From contig JAFTDR010000083.1 in NCBI GenBank assembly GCA_017454105.1, positions 1 through 41,265 on the forward strand: DNA of 41,265 nucleotides. Reading direction: 5' to 3'. Numbering within the stretch: the first letter of the stretch is position 1; every line of letters begins with the position of its first letter. A program made the position numbers and the translations under genes. This document shows, piece by piece, positions 27,357-36,429 of this stretch. The notes beneath the pieces were generated by a model. The model was given only the letters and a program-made list of their open reading frames with translations. It made no database searches and had not been told where the DNA came from. Origin of the DNA: Desulfovibrionaceae bacterium. Lineage in GTDB: Bacteria > Desulfobacterota > Desulfovibrionia > Desulfovibrionales > Desulfovibrionaceae.

Positions 27357-28024
27357 GTTACCACAAGAATAAACCTCTTTGCTGCTTCATTTTTCGCCGA
27401 TTCTCGCAACCAAGCAGGCTGACTCTAGAATGCCTGTTTTTTTGGCATATAGACAAGTGTATAAGGATAATCAGTGCGAATGAAGCAACGCTCATGCGCT
27501 GCTCTAGGCACAAATGCATGGCACATCCGGCACAGAATCGCTGTATATTTTTAGCAGAAAATTAATATCTGTGACTTTTAAAATATCGTAAAGTATGTCT
27601 AACATTACAATTTGAGAATTTGATTGCAATGGGCCTGCACTGTGAGAGGATCTGGCTCCTCTGCCATAAAATCCACCAGTCACTTGCAATCAACCAGTAG
27701 AATCGTAATATACTCAAAGCAGAGACTTGATCGCTATAAATGCGGGCTGAGCGAGCAGCCCAAGAGGGATCCAGCAAGGTGCTTGCGCCTGCGAGCTTTT
27801 TACTCACAAAACCTACCAAGTCCCAGACTTTCACGGAGAACGACGGGCTACTGCATTATGCAGAGGGGTTGAGCCTGGCAACGGATTCTTCCAAGATGGT
27901 TTTCAGAACCACATCGCTTTTGGATGCCTGGAGAGGACGGTTGTCTGGAGTGACGTTTTTTCCGGCATTGCAAGACGCATAGCCCTGCGCTTGCAGGCAT
28001 TCTCGGATTCGTAGGTGTCGCTCA
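27357..28024. other. Gene-free stretch between toxin-antitoxin relics
   Basis: It holds one copy of the family-4 repeat (27603-27710) and a small hairpin, ATGCC/GGCAT, around 27429-27448. I see no coding sequence. The text CTCTAGAATGCC occurs at both 26167 and 27423. Confidence 0.4.
27603..27710 (-). repeat. Family-4 repeat, inverted copy
   Basis: This is the reverse of 28743-28855. Both share the inverted ends TTGATTGCAA...TTGCAATCAA, plus outer ATTACrATT motifs and an inner ATGGCAGAGG block. The two copies face each other and enclose the PIN-type toxin-antitoxin pair, giving a composite-like layout. No transposase is encoded. Confidence 0.7.
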
Positions 28025-28273
28025 TCAGTCTTTATCCCTGCTGGTGTCCGTGGCATAACCGCCGACAATGCCAGGATGCGAGGAAGCCCATTGCAAGGCG
28101 TCAGCAGCAAATTCCTCCGCTGTCACATTGTCAAAAAAATCGCGATGCCATTGCGTGTAGTCAAATTTCTCACGCAAGACAGCAGAAATAAAACGCTGCG
28201 CGTCTATTGTGCCCAAATGTTCCATGAGACAATTCATACCTCTTTGCATGAGTTCAACAGTTCCGGTATTCAT
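28025..28273 (-). CDS. Antitoxin partner of the PIN-domain toxin
   Basis: This 82-residue protein (including GTVELMQRGMNCLMEHLG, DAQRFISAVLREKFDYTQW and EEFAADALQWASSHP) resembles small proteins found next to PIN-domain toxins, with 'GMxxLxxxLGxxxAERFI...REKFDYTxW'. Its ATG overlaps the toxin's TGA in an ATGA, so the toxin comes first and translation is coupled. Function as antitoxin is inferred from the pairing. Confidence 0.65.
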   Translation of the reverse strand: MNTGTVELMQRGMNCLMEHLGTIDAQRFISAVLREKFDYTQWHRDFFDNVTAEEFAADALQWASSHPGIVGGYATDTSRDKD

Positions 28274-28716
28274 TGCCAATCAGCCTCCATACGTAGAAAA
28301 TCTATGGGATTTACAATTTTTATATCTACCGATGGATATTTGAGCAACCTGTCGTCAGTTGATAGGAAGTAGTCGCAATGGGCTATCTGTGCACAAGCTA
28401 TATGGTAGGCATCACGATCTTTGATTCCTGTTTCAATAACAAAAGTTGAATTTTCAAGTATTCTTTGATGGTTTGATTTGTCAATATATATGCTGATATA
28501 TTTTCTCATAAAATTTTCGATACATATTTTTCTCATTTTATATGGGTTTTTACTGTTCTCATACAATAATACGTATGACGTTACTAACATGAGGCGGCGT
28601 TCTTAAATGAGAAATTGAATATATGATACGGCCTGAGATTCTAATGAGTTTCGTATAAAAGTTTGATCGTCATATGGTCTGTTGAAGCAACATGTGTCAA
28701 GATATACTTTCAGCAT
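28270..28716 (-). pseudogene. PIN-domain toxin with in-frame TAA
   Basis: From the ATG at 28716 (GAGGTG about eight bases upstream) the frame reads MLKVYLDTCCFNRPYDDQTF and SLESQAVSYIQFLI, the start of a PIN-domain protein with catalytic Asp7. TAA follows at 28603-28605. The same frame then continues ERRLMLVTSYVLLYENSKNP, GIKDRDAYHIACAQ and FLSTDDRLLK, completing the domain with its later acidic residues. Relatives read 'LIKERRLxLVTSYVLxYE', so the stop replaces a Lys (AAA to TAA). Read through, the protein would be about 148 residues. Translation from the internal ATG at 28590 would lack the first catalytic Asp. Confidence 0.88.
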
Positions 28717-28742
28717 ATAATCGTCACCTCAAAAATCATCAG

Positions 28743-28855
28743 TATTACGATTCTACAGGTTGATTGCAAGAGACTGGAGGAGTTAATGGCAGAGGCCAGA
28801 TACTCCCTCTGTGCGTGGTGGGCACTCGTTGCAATCAACTTCTCGAATTGTAATA
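28743..28855 (+). repeat. Family-4 repeat, direct copy
   Basis: This is the partner of 27603-27710, in the opposite direction. The interior includes GACTGGAGGAGTTAATGGCAG. The outer ends are TATTACGATT and GAATTGTAATA. Confidence 0.7.
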
Positions 28856-28859
28856 TATT

Positions 28860-29212
28860 GCACACGCACTTCACCGCTCATTAGTTTTGGAAGGAGGGCG
28901 CTACGGAGTTTATTAAATGTGCATATTTTTATGATATTTTGTTTAATTATATCTAAATATTAGTTATAAATAGTGCAATAATTTTTGATGATATTGATAT
29001 TTTGTAATTTCATTTTATATAAACATAATGTTTTCCAGTCTATTCTAGGTATACGTGTTCCAGGAGGTGATATTGTTGTAAATTTAACAACATCATCTTG
29101 GTATATTAAAAAAAGACAAAAAAGAAAGAAAACATTATTTTTCGGCCTTAGAACTAAAATGTCAGTAGGGCATATTCCAAAAAAGGAGGTAGACTTATTT
29201 TGTGAAAATATG
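28860..29212. other. AT-rich segment with a truncated open frame
   Basis: This is low-GC DNA. A plus-strand frame from 28985 (YKHNVFQSILGIRVPGGDIV and onward, with many Lys) runs into the family-1 element at 29213, which supplies its last residues. It resembles no family I can name and probably represents a decayed foreign gene. Confidence 0.4.
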
Positions 29213-29355
29213 GTATCCGCTCACGGGTGTACGATGAAATGCGCCTTTTAGCCTACTCTCCAGGCATCTCACGAGCGGAAGAATGAGGTGTTTGTCAACA
29301 ATAATACGTTTGAAGAACTACAATCCGCGTAGTGCCGCTACCCGTGAGCGGATAC
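29213..29355. mobile_element. Family-1 MITE-like element, A type (143 bp)
   Basis: Both ends are intact (GTATCCGCTCACGGG and CCCGTGAGCGGATAC). The interior is a close match to 647-793, including CCTTTTAGCCTACTCTCCAG and GGTGTTTGTCA. The flanks AAAATATG and AAGAAAAA are not an exact duplication. It truncates an AT-rich open frame on its left and abuts a family-3 copy on its right. Confidence 0.83.
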
Positions 29356-29364
29356 AAGAAAAAT

Positions 29365-29446
29365 TGCCAGTTGGACTTTGAAAATCCCAGCTTGAGTGCG
29401 GACTTCTGTTCGCAAATGTGTCAGTTTTTTTCTGGCTGTATATACG
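29365..29446 (-). repeat. Family-3 repeat, inverted and truncated copy
   Basis: Read in reverse it gives CAGCCAGAAAAAAACTGAC, then GTCCGCACTCAAGC and AACTGGCAATTTTT, matching the copies at 2591 and 36967. Its other end is missing where the family-1 element at 29355 lies. Confidence 0.6.
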
Positions 29447-29495
29447 CGTTTCGTCCTCGTGAGCGACCGAGGTTGGGAGCGTGTATACAACTTAA

Positions 29496-29669
29496 CTTGA
29501 ATTCCCGCCCTCCGTGTTACCTACATGGCAAGAGAGGCCATTCTGCCAACTTAAGCGGCGGATTGTAGCTAAATGAACTCGTTTGAGCCAAGAGGCTCTT
29601 TTTGAGTTGGAAGAGCAGATGGACTGTAGCTCACCTCCATGTAGCTAACTCACCGGGCGGGAATTTAAG
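29496..29669. mobile_element. Family-2 MITE-like element (174 bp), 5-bp duplication CTTAA
   Basis: The ends are CTTGAATTCCCGCCC and GGGCGGGAATTTAAG, flanked by CTTAA at 29491-29495 and 29670-29674. It contains the short terminator-like hairpin GAGCC-AAGA-GGCTC with TTTTT. Its right flank touches the T-tract of the tRNA-Asn terminator. Confidence 0.88.
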
Positions 29670-29672
29670 CTT

Positions 29673-29703
29673 AAAAAAAGCCCACAGGCAGTACGCTGTG
29701 GGC
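29673..29703 (-). terminator. Terminator of the tRNA-Asn operon
   Basis: On the minus strand the stem GCCCACAG/CTGTGGGC is followed by seven T. It lies 8 bases beyond the last tRNA-Asn and so ends the putative RNase E/G - queH - tRNA transcript. Confidence 0.88.
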
Positions 29704-29711
29704 ATATAAAT

Positions 29712-29787
29712 TGGCTCCCCGAGACGGACTTGAACCGCCAACCTAGTGATTAACAGTCACCCGCTCTGCCGATTGAGCTATCGGGGA
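29712..29787 (-). tRNA. tRNA-Asn (GTT), copy 3 in transcription order
   Basis: This 76-base cloverleaf with encoded CCA has acceptor TCCCCGA/TCGGGGA, anticodon loop CTGTTAA (GTT) and T-loop TTCAAGT. It is identical to the copies at 30039 and 30259. G34 at the wobble position makes it a queuosine-class tRNA. Confidence 0.97.
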
Positions 29788-30038
29788 ATACTATTGTCTG
29801 TGCGCGAACACTTTGACACACGTCAAGAACCTATTGGCGCAAACCAGTAATGGATTCTAGTTTCATAGTGGCCTCTTGGGCCTTAACTTTTGCCGGCAAC
29901 AAGTGTGCCAGTTCTTAGCATATTGCAGCTTTCTAGGCGAGCTTGCGCTATAGCGAGTTCCTTCACGTTTTCTGGAACTGAGCGAATCGGATCGTAAGCT
30001 CAGAAGGGCAACGTTTTCTGGTGTGCTTGATAGCAAAG

Positions 30039-30114
30039 TGGCTCCCCGAGACGGACTTGAACCGCCAACCTAGTGATTAACAGTCACCCGCTCTGCCGAT
30101 TGAGCTATCGGGGA
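30039..30114 (-). tRNA. tRNA-Asn (GTT), copy 2
   Basis: This is identical in all 76 bases to the flanking copies. It is separated by 251 bases from copy 3 and by 144 bases from copy 1. The spacers differ from each other, so this is not a simple tandem duplication of a longer unit. Confidence 0.97.
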
Positions 30115-30258
30115 ATATACAGTGTCAACGCGCTTAAGAATGCTTTTTTTACTTAGGAAATGCTCTGACTCAGTCTTTGAGAGAATTTGATGTTCACTTG
30201 TGAAGTGAGACCTTCTCCCTCAGTGAGATGCGGCGTAAACGCACTCTAAAAAATTGAA

Positions 30259-30334
30259 TGGCTCCCCGAGACGGACTTGAACCGCCAACCTAGTGATTAA
30301 CAGTCACCCGCTCTGCCGATTGAGCTATCGGGGA
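30259..30334 (-). tRNA. tRNA-Asn (GTT), copy 1
   Basis: Its 5' end lies only 27 bases after the queH stop, with no terminator between, so it is probably cut out of a queH-containing transcript. The sequence is identical to the other two copies. Confidence 0.97.
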
Positions 30335-30361
30335 ACACATGCGAACGAAATCTATCTACGC

Positions 30362-30982
30362 TTACTGCTGGTCTTTGTCAAGCGCATTTTTTTCTTTTTG
30401 TTGAGCGTTTGTTGTCGGCACAATAAGCCTTTTCAGTTTCTTGCTGTAGCGCTCAGCCTCACTGTAGACGCAACCGCAGTAGGGTTGCCTATAAAGACCC
30501 CATGCTTTGCAGATGTCTATGCCTGCCTGCCAGTCTTTGCGGAAATCTCGGTACTCAAAAGCTAGGTCGCTTAGTTCCGCCTGTTTTTTTCCCTCGTTGG
30601 CAATGATGTCATGCGGCTGATAAATAGAGTAGAGCAGGCTTGTACTCACAGCGTCAAAGCCGAGCTTTTTTGCCTGCGCAAAGGCTGCTCTGACCCGGGA
30701 TCCACAGCAGTACGTACATCGCGCGGGGGGCGTGTCCTTATCCCGCACAGCGCGCAGCCATGAGGTGATATCCCATGTTTCGTCGGCGAAGAGAACAGGA
30801 ATGTGGAAATGCTCTGCGCATTCCATGCAGGCTTCCCGTCTTCTTAGGTATTCTGAGAGCGGCTGTATGTTGGGATTCATGAACCAGGCCGTCACCTCGA
30901 AGTCTTCCTCAAGAAAACGGGTGATCGGCATAATGGCGCAGGGGCCGCAGCAGACATGAAGAAGTAATTTTTTTTTAGGCAT
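30362..30982 (-). CDS. queH: Epoxyqueuosine reductase QueH
   Basis: This 206-residue protein is of the QueH (DUF208) family, which reduces epoxyqueuosine to queuosine in the anticodon of tRNA-Asn, -Asp, -His and -Tyr. Cysteines for its iron centres are visible: LHVCCGPC near residue 12, CTYCCGSR in the middle and YCGCVYSE near the end. It lies 3 bases after the RNase E/G gene and 27 bases before a tRNA-Asn whose wobble G34 is one of its substrates, an unusually direct enzyme-substrate operon. Confidence 0.92.
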   Translation of the reverse strand: MPKKKLLLHVCCGPCAIMPITRFLEEDFEVTAWFMNPNIQPLSEYLRRREACMECAEHFHIPVLFADETWDITSWLRAVRDKDTPPARCTYCCGSRVRAAFAQAKKLGFDAVSTSLLYSIYQPHDIIANEGKKQAELSDLAFEYRDFRKDWQAGIDICKAWGLYRQPYCGCVYSEAERYSKKLKRLIVPTTNAQQKEKNALDKDQQ

Positions 30983-30985
30983 GGC

Positions 30986-33601
30986 TCAGAGAGAACGGTG
31001 AATGGAAATTTCCAGTGTTTTCCCGAACATTTGCTCAAGCTCTTGCAGCATTTCCCGCTTGTGGTTGAGAAGATACATCCCAAGTTCTGGGTTTGTCTCA
31101 AATATACAGTGCTGTGAGCGGGATGAGCGCATCTGCCGCTGTATATCGCTCGCCACCTGCAAGGCCTGCCATTCGAGATTGCGGCGCTGTCCAGTTCCAG
31201 AGCAGAAGGGGCAGGGCTCCTGGGTGATTGATAGCGCTGAAAAGCCTGTTCTTTGCCGGACAAGCTCGAGGAGTCCGAAAGAACTCATATGTTCGATATC
31301 GTAGCGGGCGCGATCGGATTTCATGGCAAGTCTGAGACTGCGTTCAACGTCTTCAACATGCTTTTTTTCGCGCATTTCTATAAAGTCGATGACAATCTGT
31401 CCGCCGACATCGCGTAGACGGAGCTGCCGCGCAATGCTTTCGGCAGCTTCCATATTTGTCTTATATGCCATTGTCTCAAAATTTCCCTTGCAGGAGATCT
31501 TCCCCGAATTCACGTCAATAGCCATGAGTGCCTCGGTTTGATCAAAGACAAGGCGTCCCCCTGAGGGGAGAAAAACTTCGCGGGCGTAGACCTGCTCAAT
31601 TTGGCGGCGTATGGTAAAGCGGTCCCAAAGGCTCTGTTTCTTGTCAATAAAAAGATGTACCATGTCCTGTTTGCGAGGGAAGAGCAAATCGACCATTGAG
31701 TGAATGGTTTCTGCCACTTCTTCGCTGTCTACCCATATTTCAGAGACATCTTCAGTTAAATAATCCCGAATGGACCGCTCAACAAGACCAGGCTCGCTGT
31801 AGATGAGAGCAGGAGCCTTAACTTCGGTACCTTTCTCGCGAATCTCCTGCCAGATGCGCTTCAGGTACATGAGATCTTTTCTGAGAGTTTCCTTGGTCGT
31901 TCCTTCGCTCACCGTGCGCACTATGACGCCCATTCCCTCACCTGGATCGATTCCATTGATGAGTTCTTTAAGCCTGGCACGTTCTGCTTCATCTTCGACC
32001 TTGCGCGAAACCCCTATCTGATCCTGCCCCGGTGTCAGTACAAGAAAACGACCGGCAAGCGAAAGCCAGGTGGTTAAAAAGGCCCCCTTATTGCCTGTGG
32101 GTTCCTTGACGACCTGCACAAGAACTTCTTGACCGGGTTTAATAACTTTCTGAATGGGGGGAAATTTGTTGCCCTTGGTCGGCTCGTGGTGGGCAAGCCA
32201 ATATTCACTGTGAATTTCATCGATCTGCAGAAAGCCGTTTTTCATTGTGCCGTAATCGACAAAAGCCGCCTGCAGATTGGCATCAATATTCTGGATGATG
32301 CCTTTGTATATATTTCCCTTAAGCTTTTTCTGATGCTGCATGTCAAGATAGTATTCACAGAGCTTGCCTTCCTGTGTCAGAGCTACCTCGATGCGCTCTC
32401 CCGCCAGCACGCTGAAAAACATCTTTCTGTTGGCTTTGCGTTGCGGCTGGCCCTCTTTTCTTTTTGTCTCGCCGTCCTCTTCGTCCTCATCCAGAAAATG
32501 TATCGCCTCGTATGCCGAATCGTCGTCTTCGTTGCCTGTCACCTGGGTTTTGTCTGTCTCGTCACTTGTATCCTCGCGCAGCGCAGATTCTTGGGCGTCA
32601 CCGTGCGGTTGTTTGTTGCGAGAACGATTGCTTTTGTTTCGTTGGTGCTTCTTCGGCTTCGTTTCTTCGGCGTCGCAGGCTAAGGAATCACTTTTCTCTT
32701 CGTCAGAAGAATCAAAAAAAGCTTCGTTTTCCTCGGGCACCCGCTTCGATTTTTTTTGCGGACGTATTTCGTCGCTGTCATCCCAGTCATCCTGCGTGGC
32801 AACGGTCCCTGACGGTAGGGGAGGTGGCGCTTCGTCATCCCAGTCTTCAAATTGACCGCTTTCCACTGTAGGCTGCGCTTGCCTTGTGTTGGGCGCGCTC
32901 TCGTCATCTTCCCATGGGTCTTCAAGGTCTACTGTAGGGGCGGGTTCGTCGTTTGCCGTCTCTTCCAGCACAAGCTCTTCTGTTTCGTCAGGAGGCTCGG
33001 GACTTGGCGTATCTTCAGTCATCATAGTCAAGGGCGGTTCGGGGAAGAGAGAGGAGGACATGTCGGCTTTGACGTTTGCGGCCAAATCGTCGGGTGTGCT
33101 TTGTGTGTCAAAAGCCTTGGGAGGGGGGATTTCCTGTTTTTTTCCCCGGCGCAAGCGTTTTGCGATACGCCGATTGGCGTACTCCTCTGTGTGCCGCATC
33201 TCCGTTTCATGGCTTGTGTCTGTTTGGCCATCGGACGGCACTGCGTTTACTGTTTCCTTGGGCACCTCGCTTGGTTCATTGCTTATCTTTTTGTGTGCCT
33301 TGCGTTTTTTCGGAGAGAGGTCTCCTTCTGTGACTTTTGCCACAGCTTTTGCAGCATGCACTTTCCGCGGACGTCGTTGCGCTTTCTGTCCGGATATTTC
33401 TGCGTCTAAAGAAGACCGTGCTGCCTTTTTCATGCGGCGTGGCTGTGTTTTTGTCTCTGTCGGTGTCCCATCGGCTGACGCTGCTTCTTGCGCGGCATCA
33501 GTCTGTGAGCCTGGATTTTTCTTTTTGGATCGAGGTCTCTTCTCGGTCTTTTTTTCCTCTCCGATGTTTGGTGCGTCGACTGGAGTGTTTTCGTTCGACA
33601 T
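30986..33601 (-). CDS. Ribonuclease E/G family endoribonuclease with long N-terminal extension
   Basis: This 871-residue protein has two parts. Residues 1 to about 392 are charged and disordered, first Lys/Arg-rich, then strongly acidic with Pro. Residues from 393 on form the RNase E/G catalytic core: S1 domain (GNIYKGIIQNIDANLQAAFVDYG), metal-binding Asp in AIDVNSGK and VIDFIEM, and the zinc-link CPFCSGTGQ. In E. coli RNase E the disordered scaffold is C-terminal; here it comes first and nothing follows the core. The role is processing of rRNA, tRNA and mRNA 5' monophosphate ends. Its direct linkage to queH and tRNA-Asn suggests the transcript is its own processing substrate. The ATG at 33601 has only a weak AAGGG-like site further upstream. 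Confidence 0.88.
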   Translation of the reverse strand: MSNENTPVDAPNIGEEKKTEKRPRSKKKNPGSQTDAAQEAASADGTPTETKTQPRRMKKAARSSLDAEISGQKAQRRPRKVHAAKAVAKVTEGDLSPKKRKAHKKISNEPSEVPKETVNAVPSDGQTDTSHETEMRHTEEYANRRIAKRLRRGKKQEIPPPKAFDTQSTPDDLAANVKADMSSSLFPEPPLTMMTEDTPSPEPPDETEELVLEETANDEPAPTVDLEDPWEDDESAPNTRQAQPTVESGQFEDWDDEAPPPLPSGTVATQDDWDDSDEIRPQKKSKRVPEENEAFFDSSDEEKSDSLACDAEETKPKKHQRNKSNRSRNKQPHGDAQESALREDTSDETDKTQVTGNEDDDSAYEAIHFLDEDEEDGETKRKEGQPQRKANRKMFFSVLAGERIEVALTQEGKLCEYYLDMQHQKKLKGNIYKGIIQNIDANLQAAFVDYGTMKNGFLQIDEIHSEYWLAHHEPTKGNKFPPIQKVIKPGQEVLVQVVKEPTGNKGAFLTTWLSLAGRFLVLTPGQDQIGVSRKVEDEAERARLKELINGIDPGEGMGVIVRTVSEGTTKETLRKDLMYLKRIWQEIREKGTEVKAPALIYSEPGLVERSIRDYLTEDVSEIWVDSEEVAETIHSMVDLLFPRKQDMVHLFIDKKQSLWDRFTIRRQIEQVYAREVFLPSGGRLVFDQTEALMAIDVNSGKISCKGNFETMAYKTNMEAAESIARQLRLRDVGGQIVIDFIEMREKKHVEDVERSLRLAMKSDRARYDIEHMSSFGLLELVRQRTGFSALSITQEPCPFCSGTGQRRNLEWQALQVASDIQRQMRSSRSQHCIFETNPELGMYLLNHKREMLQELEQMFGKTLEISIHRSL

Positions 33602-34530
33602 CGTTTTTTTAACTCACTTTTTTTTCCCTTAAGAAAAGAGTTCTGGATAGGGCCTGTCTGGCCAGCAGGAGGACGCCTCTCCTATCTACCTATTATGACA
33701 AAATGAAACGACATATATATCCGAGGAGCTTGGCTCTTGGTTTTCCGCTTGCGTTGAAGGATGCGCGGCTTTGCTCTCATACACAGGGCGGACACACTTT
33801 CCTGCTTGCGCAAGACCAATGGCGTGTGACTGGGCACACGAAGCGGGCAGTGGGTGCTCTTTTTTTGATCCAATGCCGTGTCTTGTACGCACGTCTTTTA
33901 GAACCTGCTCTGTGGCTGACAAGCGTGTACTGCAGGTTTCTCCGCCCTAGGCAGAAAACATGTATTGGCTGCGTGTACGCTTGCTTTTTTCTGCCCAGAG
34001 GATCGTTTTGCGCGTCTGTTGCAGGCGCTATGCTGCGTGCAGATAAGAGAAGAACGCGAATCCTCGCTAAAGCGTTTGTCTAACTCGAAAAAACGCTCTC
34101 TTCCCTGCGTATCCCTTGCCAAGGCGCCTTGCCGGTCTTTGGTCCGAAAAAGCTTGCGTGCAAGGAGAGGGCTCTTGCTTAAGCGGTCATTTTGAGCCAA
34201 CGTCTGCTGTTTGGGTGTGCAGAGAGCAGGGCTTTGTCTGGTCTTGCTTGATTGCAGACACTTCGCTCTCTCACCCTGGGCTGTCAGTATTTGAGACTGG
34301 AAAAGCAAAATGCCCCTGCCTTGTGTGCGCAAAGAATGCGCTAACCTAAGAGACTGAGGCTGGAAGGTGAAGGCTTGCAGAATTTGCGTAACGTGAATTG
34401 TTGTGTTTTCAGTTTGCTGCGAAATATCGGCGTGGCGTCTTTTAGAAAGCGATATTCGCAAGCCTATGGGCTGATTGGTATGCAGAGCTGGCATTTGTTT
34501 CATTTGGCTGCGCTGATCAAAAGCTACACT

Positions 34531-34589
34531 CGGCCCCACAATGATTCGTGCCGCGACACGAAGTGATCTTCTGGGTTTTGGCCAATTGG
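34531..34589 (-). repeat. Inverted repeat partner of 37111-37169
   Basis: Read in reverse it gives CCAATTGGCC, then CTTCGTGTCGCGGCACGAATC and ATTGTGGGGCCG. The sequence at 37111-37169 reads CCATTGGTCGG, CTTCGTGTCGCAGGAAGAATC and ATTGTAGGGCTCGG. The two copies have drifted but are clearly related. Confidence 0.5.
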
Positions 34590-36166
34590 CTTTCCAGGGA
34601 AAAGGGAAAGTCAGTATGCACCCGTAGGGCGACACTCTTACAGTCCTTCGACTGTCAGCCTAGGTACGCGTAGCTGTTATCCCCACGCCTTCCGAACGAG
34701 TAACAGACTTGGACAGAGCTTCCCGGCGATTTCAGGTCGTACTTGGGTATATCGTGCAAATTCACACAATGCGCGTCTCAAGCTCTTAGGCCAATCAGGT
34801 CAGAAGAGCTGCAATCTTTGGGCAGAAAGACAGTGTCCCTTGTTCCAGGAACCTCATATCGACCGCATGTTTTCCTTGAAAGTCAACTTCCCGGCATGAA
34901 ATGCAAATCCAGAGACGAGATGCCTAATACACAAGGGTTTTCCAGCCTATTCCGTTGCGCTACAAAGTCTTTTGCTGCATTGAGAGACCAGACGGTACGC
35001 GAACACGCCTTTCGCGGTAGATTCAAGGACAATGCGGGTTTGTAACGCAACTGTGATACCTTTTTTCCCGACTGCAGTATACGAGTAGTGACCCCTTTGG
35101 AGAGTAGCTTTTTTTGGTTCTTCGTTTGCGCGCTGCGAGGTTTTCGGCCTCCTCGCGTTGTACGCCCCGCGCGAGGCGTAACCGATGAACCTTGGCGCGC
35201 CTTCGAAAGTCATTTCATTGTGCGATCTGCGTAACGTAATCCGCGTCCTAGGAGCCAGCAAAAGCACATCGTCCGAAGGACTAGAGCCTTTTGACCTTCG
35301 CGAGATCGGCGGACAGTCAAGGGCGCGTGAGCTAGAGAGCGTACCCTTGGACTTCCAAAGCTCGCAAGGGAGAAAAAGACGTTCAATGTGGCTTCCCGAA
35401 GCTTCGCAGGTTTCCGAAGCGCATCAAAGGTGAGATGCCCAAGTGGGAGTGGCCGACAGGGAATGTCGCTGCCTGCCAGTAGCGTTTCTACCCACGAAAC
35501 CTATCGAAGCCCTTTTTTTGAGGACTGCGAACGTTTGCGCAAAGGCTTTTTCTTGTGCTGCCGGCTGGAAAAATGTCCAGCTTGCTCTCGCTTTTGTCTG
35601 GATGCAGAGTTTTATGGCTGCATTTGTGGAAATTGCGCGCTGCGCAAGTCTCGTGTCTGCGAACTCTAGCTCTCCGAAGCATCAAAGTAATGCGAAAGGC
35701 AATGCGACAGACCTTCTGCGTGTTTTTCTGGGATTGCTCCTAAACTGTGCCAGGCGTTTTCTTACGGTACAGCTCCGCATGATATGTCACTCAAAAAATA
35801 AACAAGAAATTTTTTAGTTTTTTATTGGATCAATCATATCCTGAATAAGAATATTCAAATAAACGTACTGTTTGTCGGCACAGATTGCAAGCAAGGTATC
35901 GAAACGTATTGATTCACATGATAGTGACACAATTTTTTTCTTTTGAAAAGTATTGCTTGTTTATCAGATCTTTTTTACATGAAGGATTTGGCTTCTAACG
36001 CTAGCGTGTCACAAACGTGCATTCCGGCAAGTCATGTCAGCTTCTCCAGGGCTTCCTGCGCAAAGAAGCCTTTACTTGCCACAAAAAATATCGTTTCGTG
36101 ACGCGGGCCCCGATCTGCCTCTGTAGTCAGTGACTGCAAAAAGGAAGCAAGAATGCCATGAAGCAA

Positions 36167-36240
36167 CTGAAAAACCTGGTTCTTTGGGTCTCCCAAGCTT
36201 GACCGATATAATAGTAATCCGTACACGCGGAAAAATCTTT
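36167..36240 (+). repeat. Family-5 repeat (AATCCGTACAC core)
   Basis: It contains CCTGGTTCTTTGGG followed by AATCCGTACACGCGGAAA and is matched in reverse by 37791-37866. The shared core GATAnnATnnnAATCCGTACAC also occurs at 37588-37660 and 37926-37998. Confidence 0.6.
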
Positions 36241-36394
36241 GCGCATCTGTTTTTCTTGCGGATATGGGGACAATCTTGTTCACAAGGAGGCAGATGTCGA
36301 AAACTCCATACTTTGGCTAGGCTACGCGCAACAGATTTGCGGTACACATTGGGCTTTTCGTCCGAGAGGCTACAATTTGAGATAAGAATAACAA

Positions 36395-36427
36395 GAGACT
36401 ATGCGTCCTTTGGGAATGCATAGTCTC
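36395..36427. terminator. Perfect 10-bp hairpin next to a family-2 element
   Basis: GAGACTATGC and GCATAGTCTC form a perfect stem with a 13-base loop. The family-2 element at 36430 inserted at its foot, and the 5-bp duplication CTCAT overlaps the stem end. No gene directly upstream is recognised, so its job is unclear. Confidence 0.5.
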
Positions 36428-36429
36428 AT

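Larger units (their letters stand above)
33602..36429. other. Gene-free stretch, first part of a 5-kb desert
   Basis: I see no gene. The longest frames (for example 33898-34635 minus and 33703-34083 plus) overlap each other and have Ser/Arg/Gln-rich, non-family sequences. Noted items are a hairpin CCTCGCG/CGCGAGG at 35150-35176, an AT-rich patch at about 35780-36000, a family-2 left-end relic near 34886 (CTTCCCGGCATGAAATG), and part of an inverted repeat pair at 34531-34589. Confidence 0.5.

Noticed and set aside
33898..34635. 245-codon minus-strand frame in the desert
   Set aside because: Composition is Gln/Ser/Arg-rich with no domain. Part of it is the 34531 inverted repeat. Probably chance.
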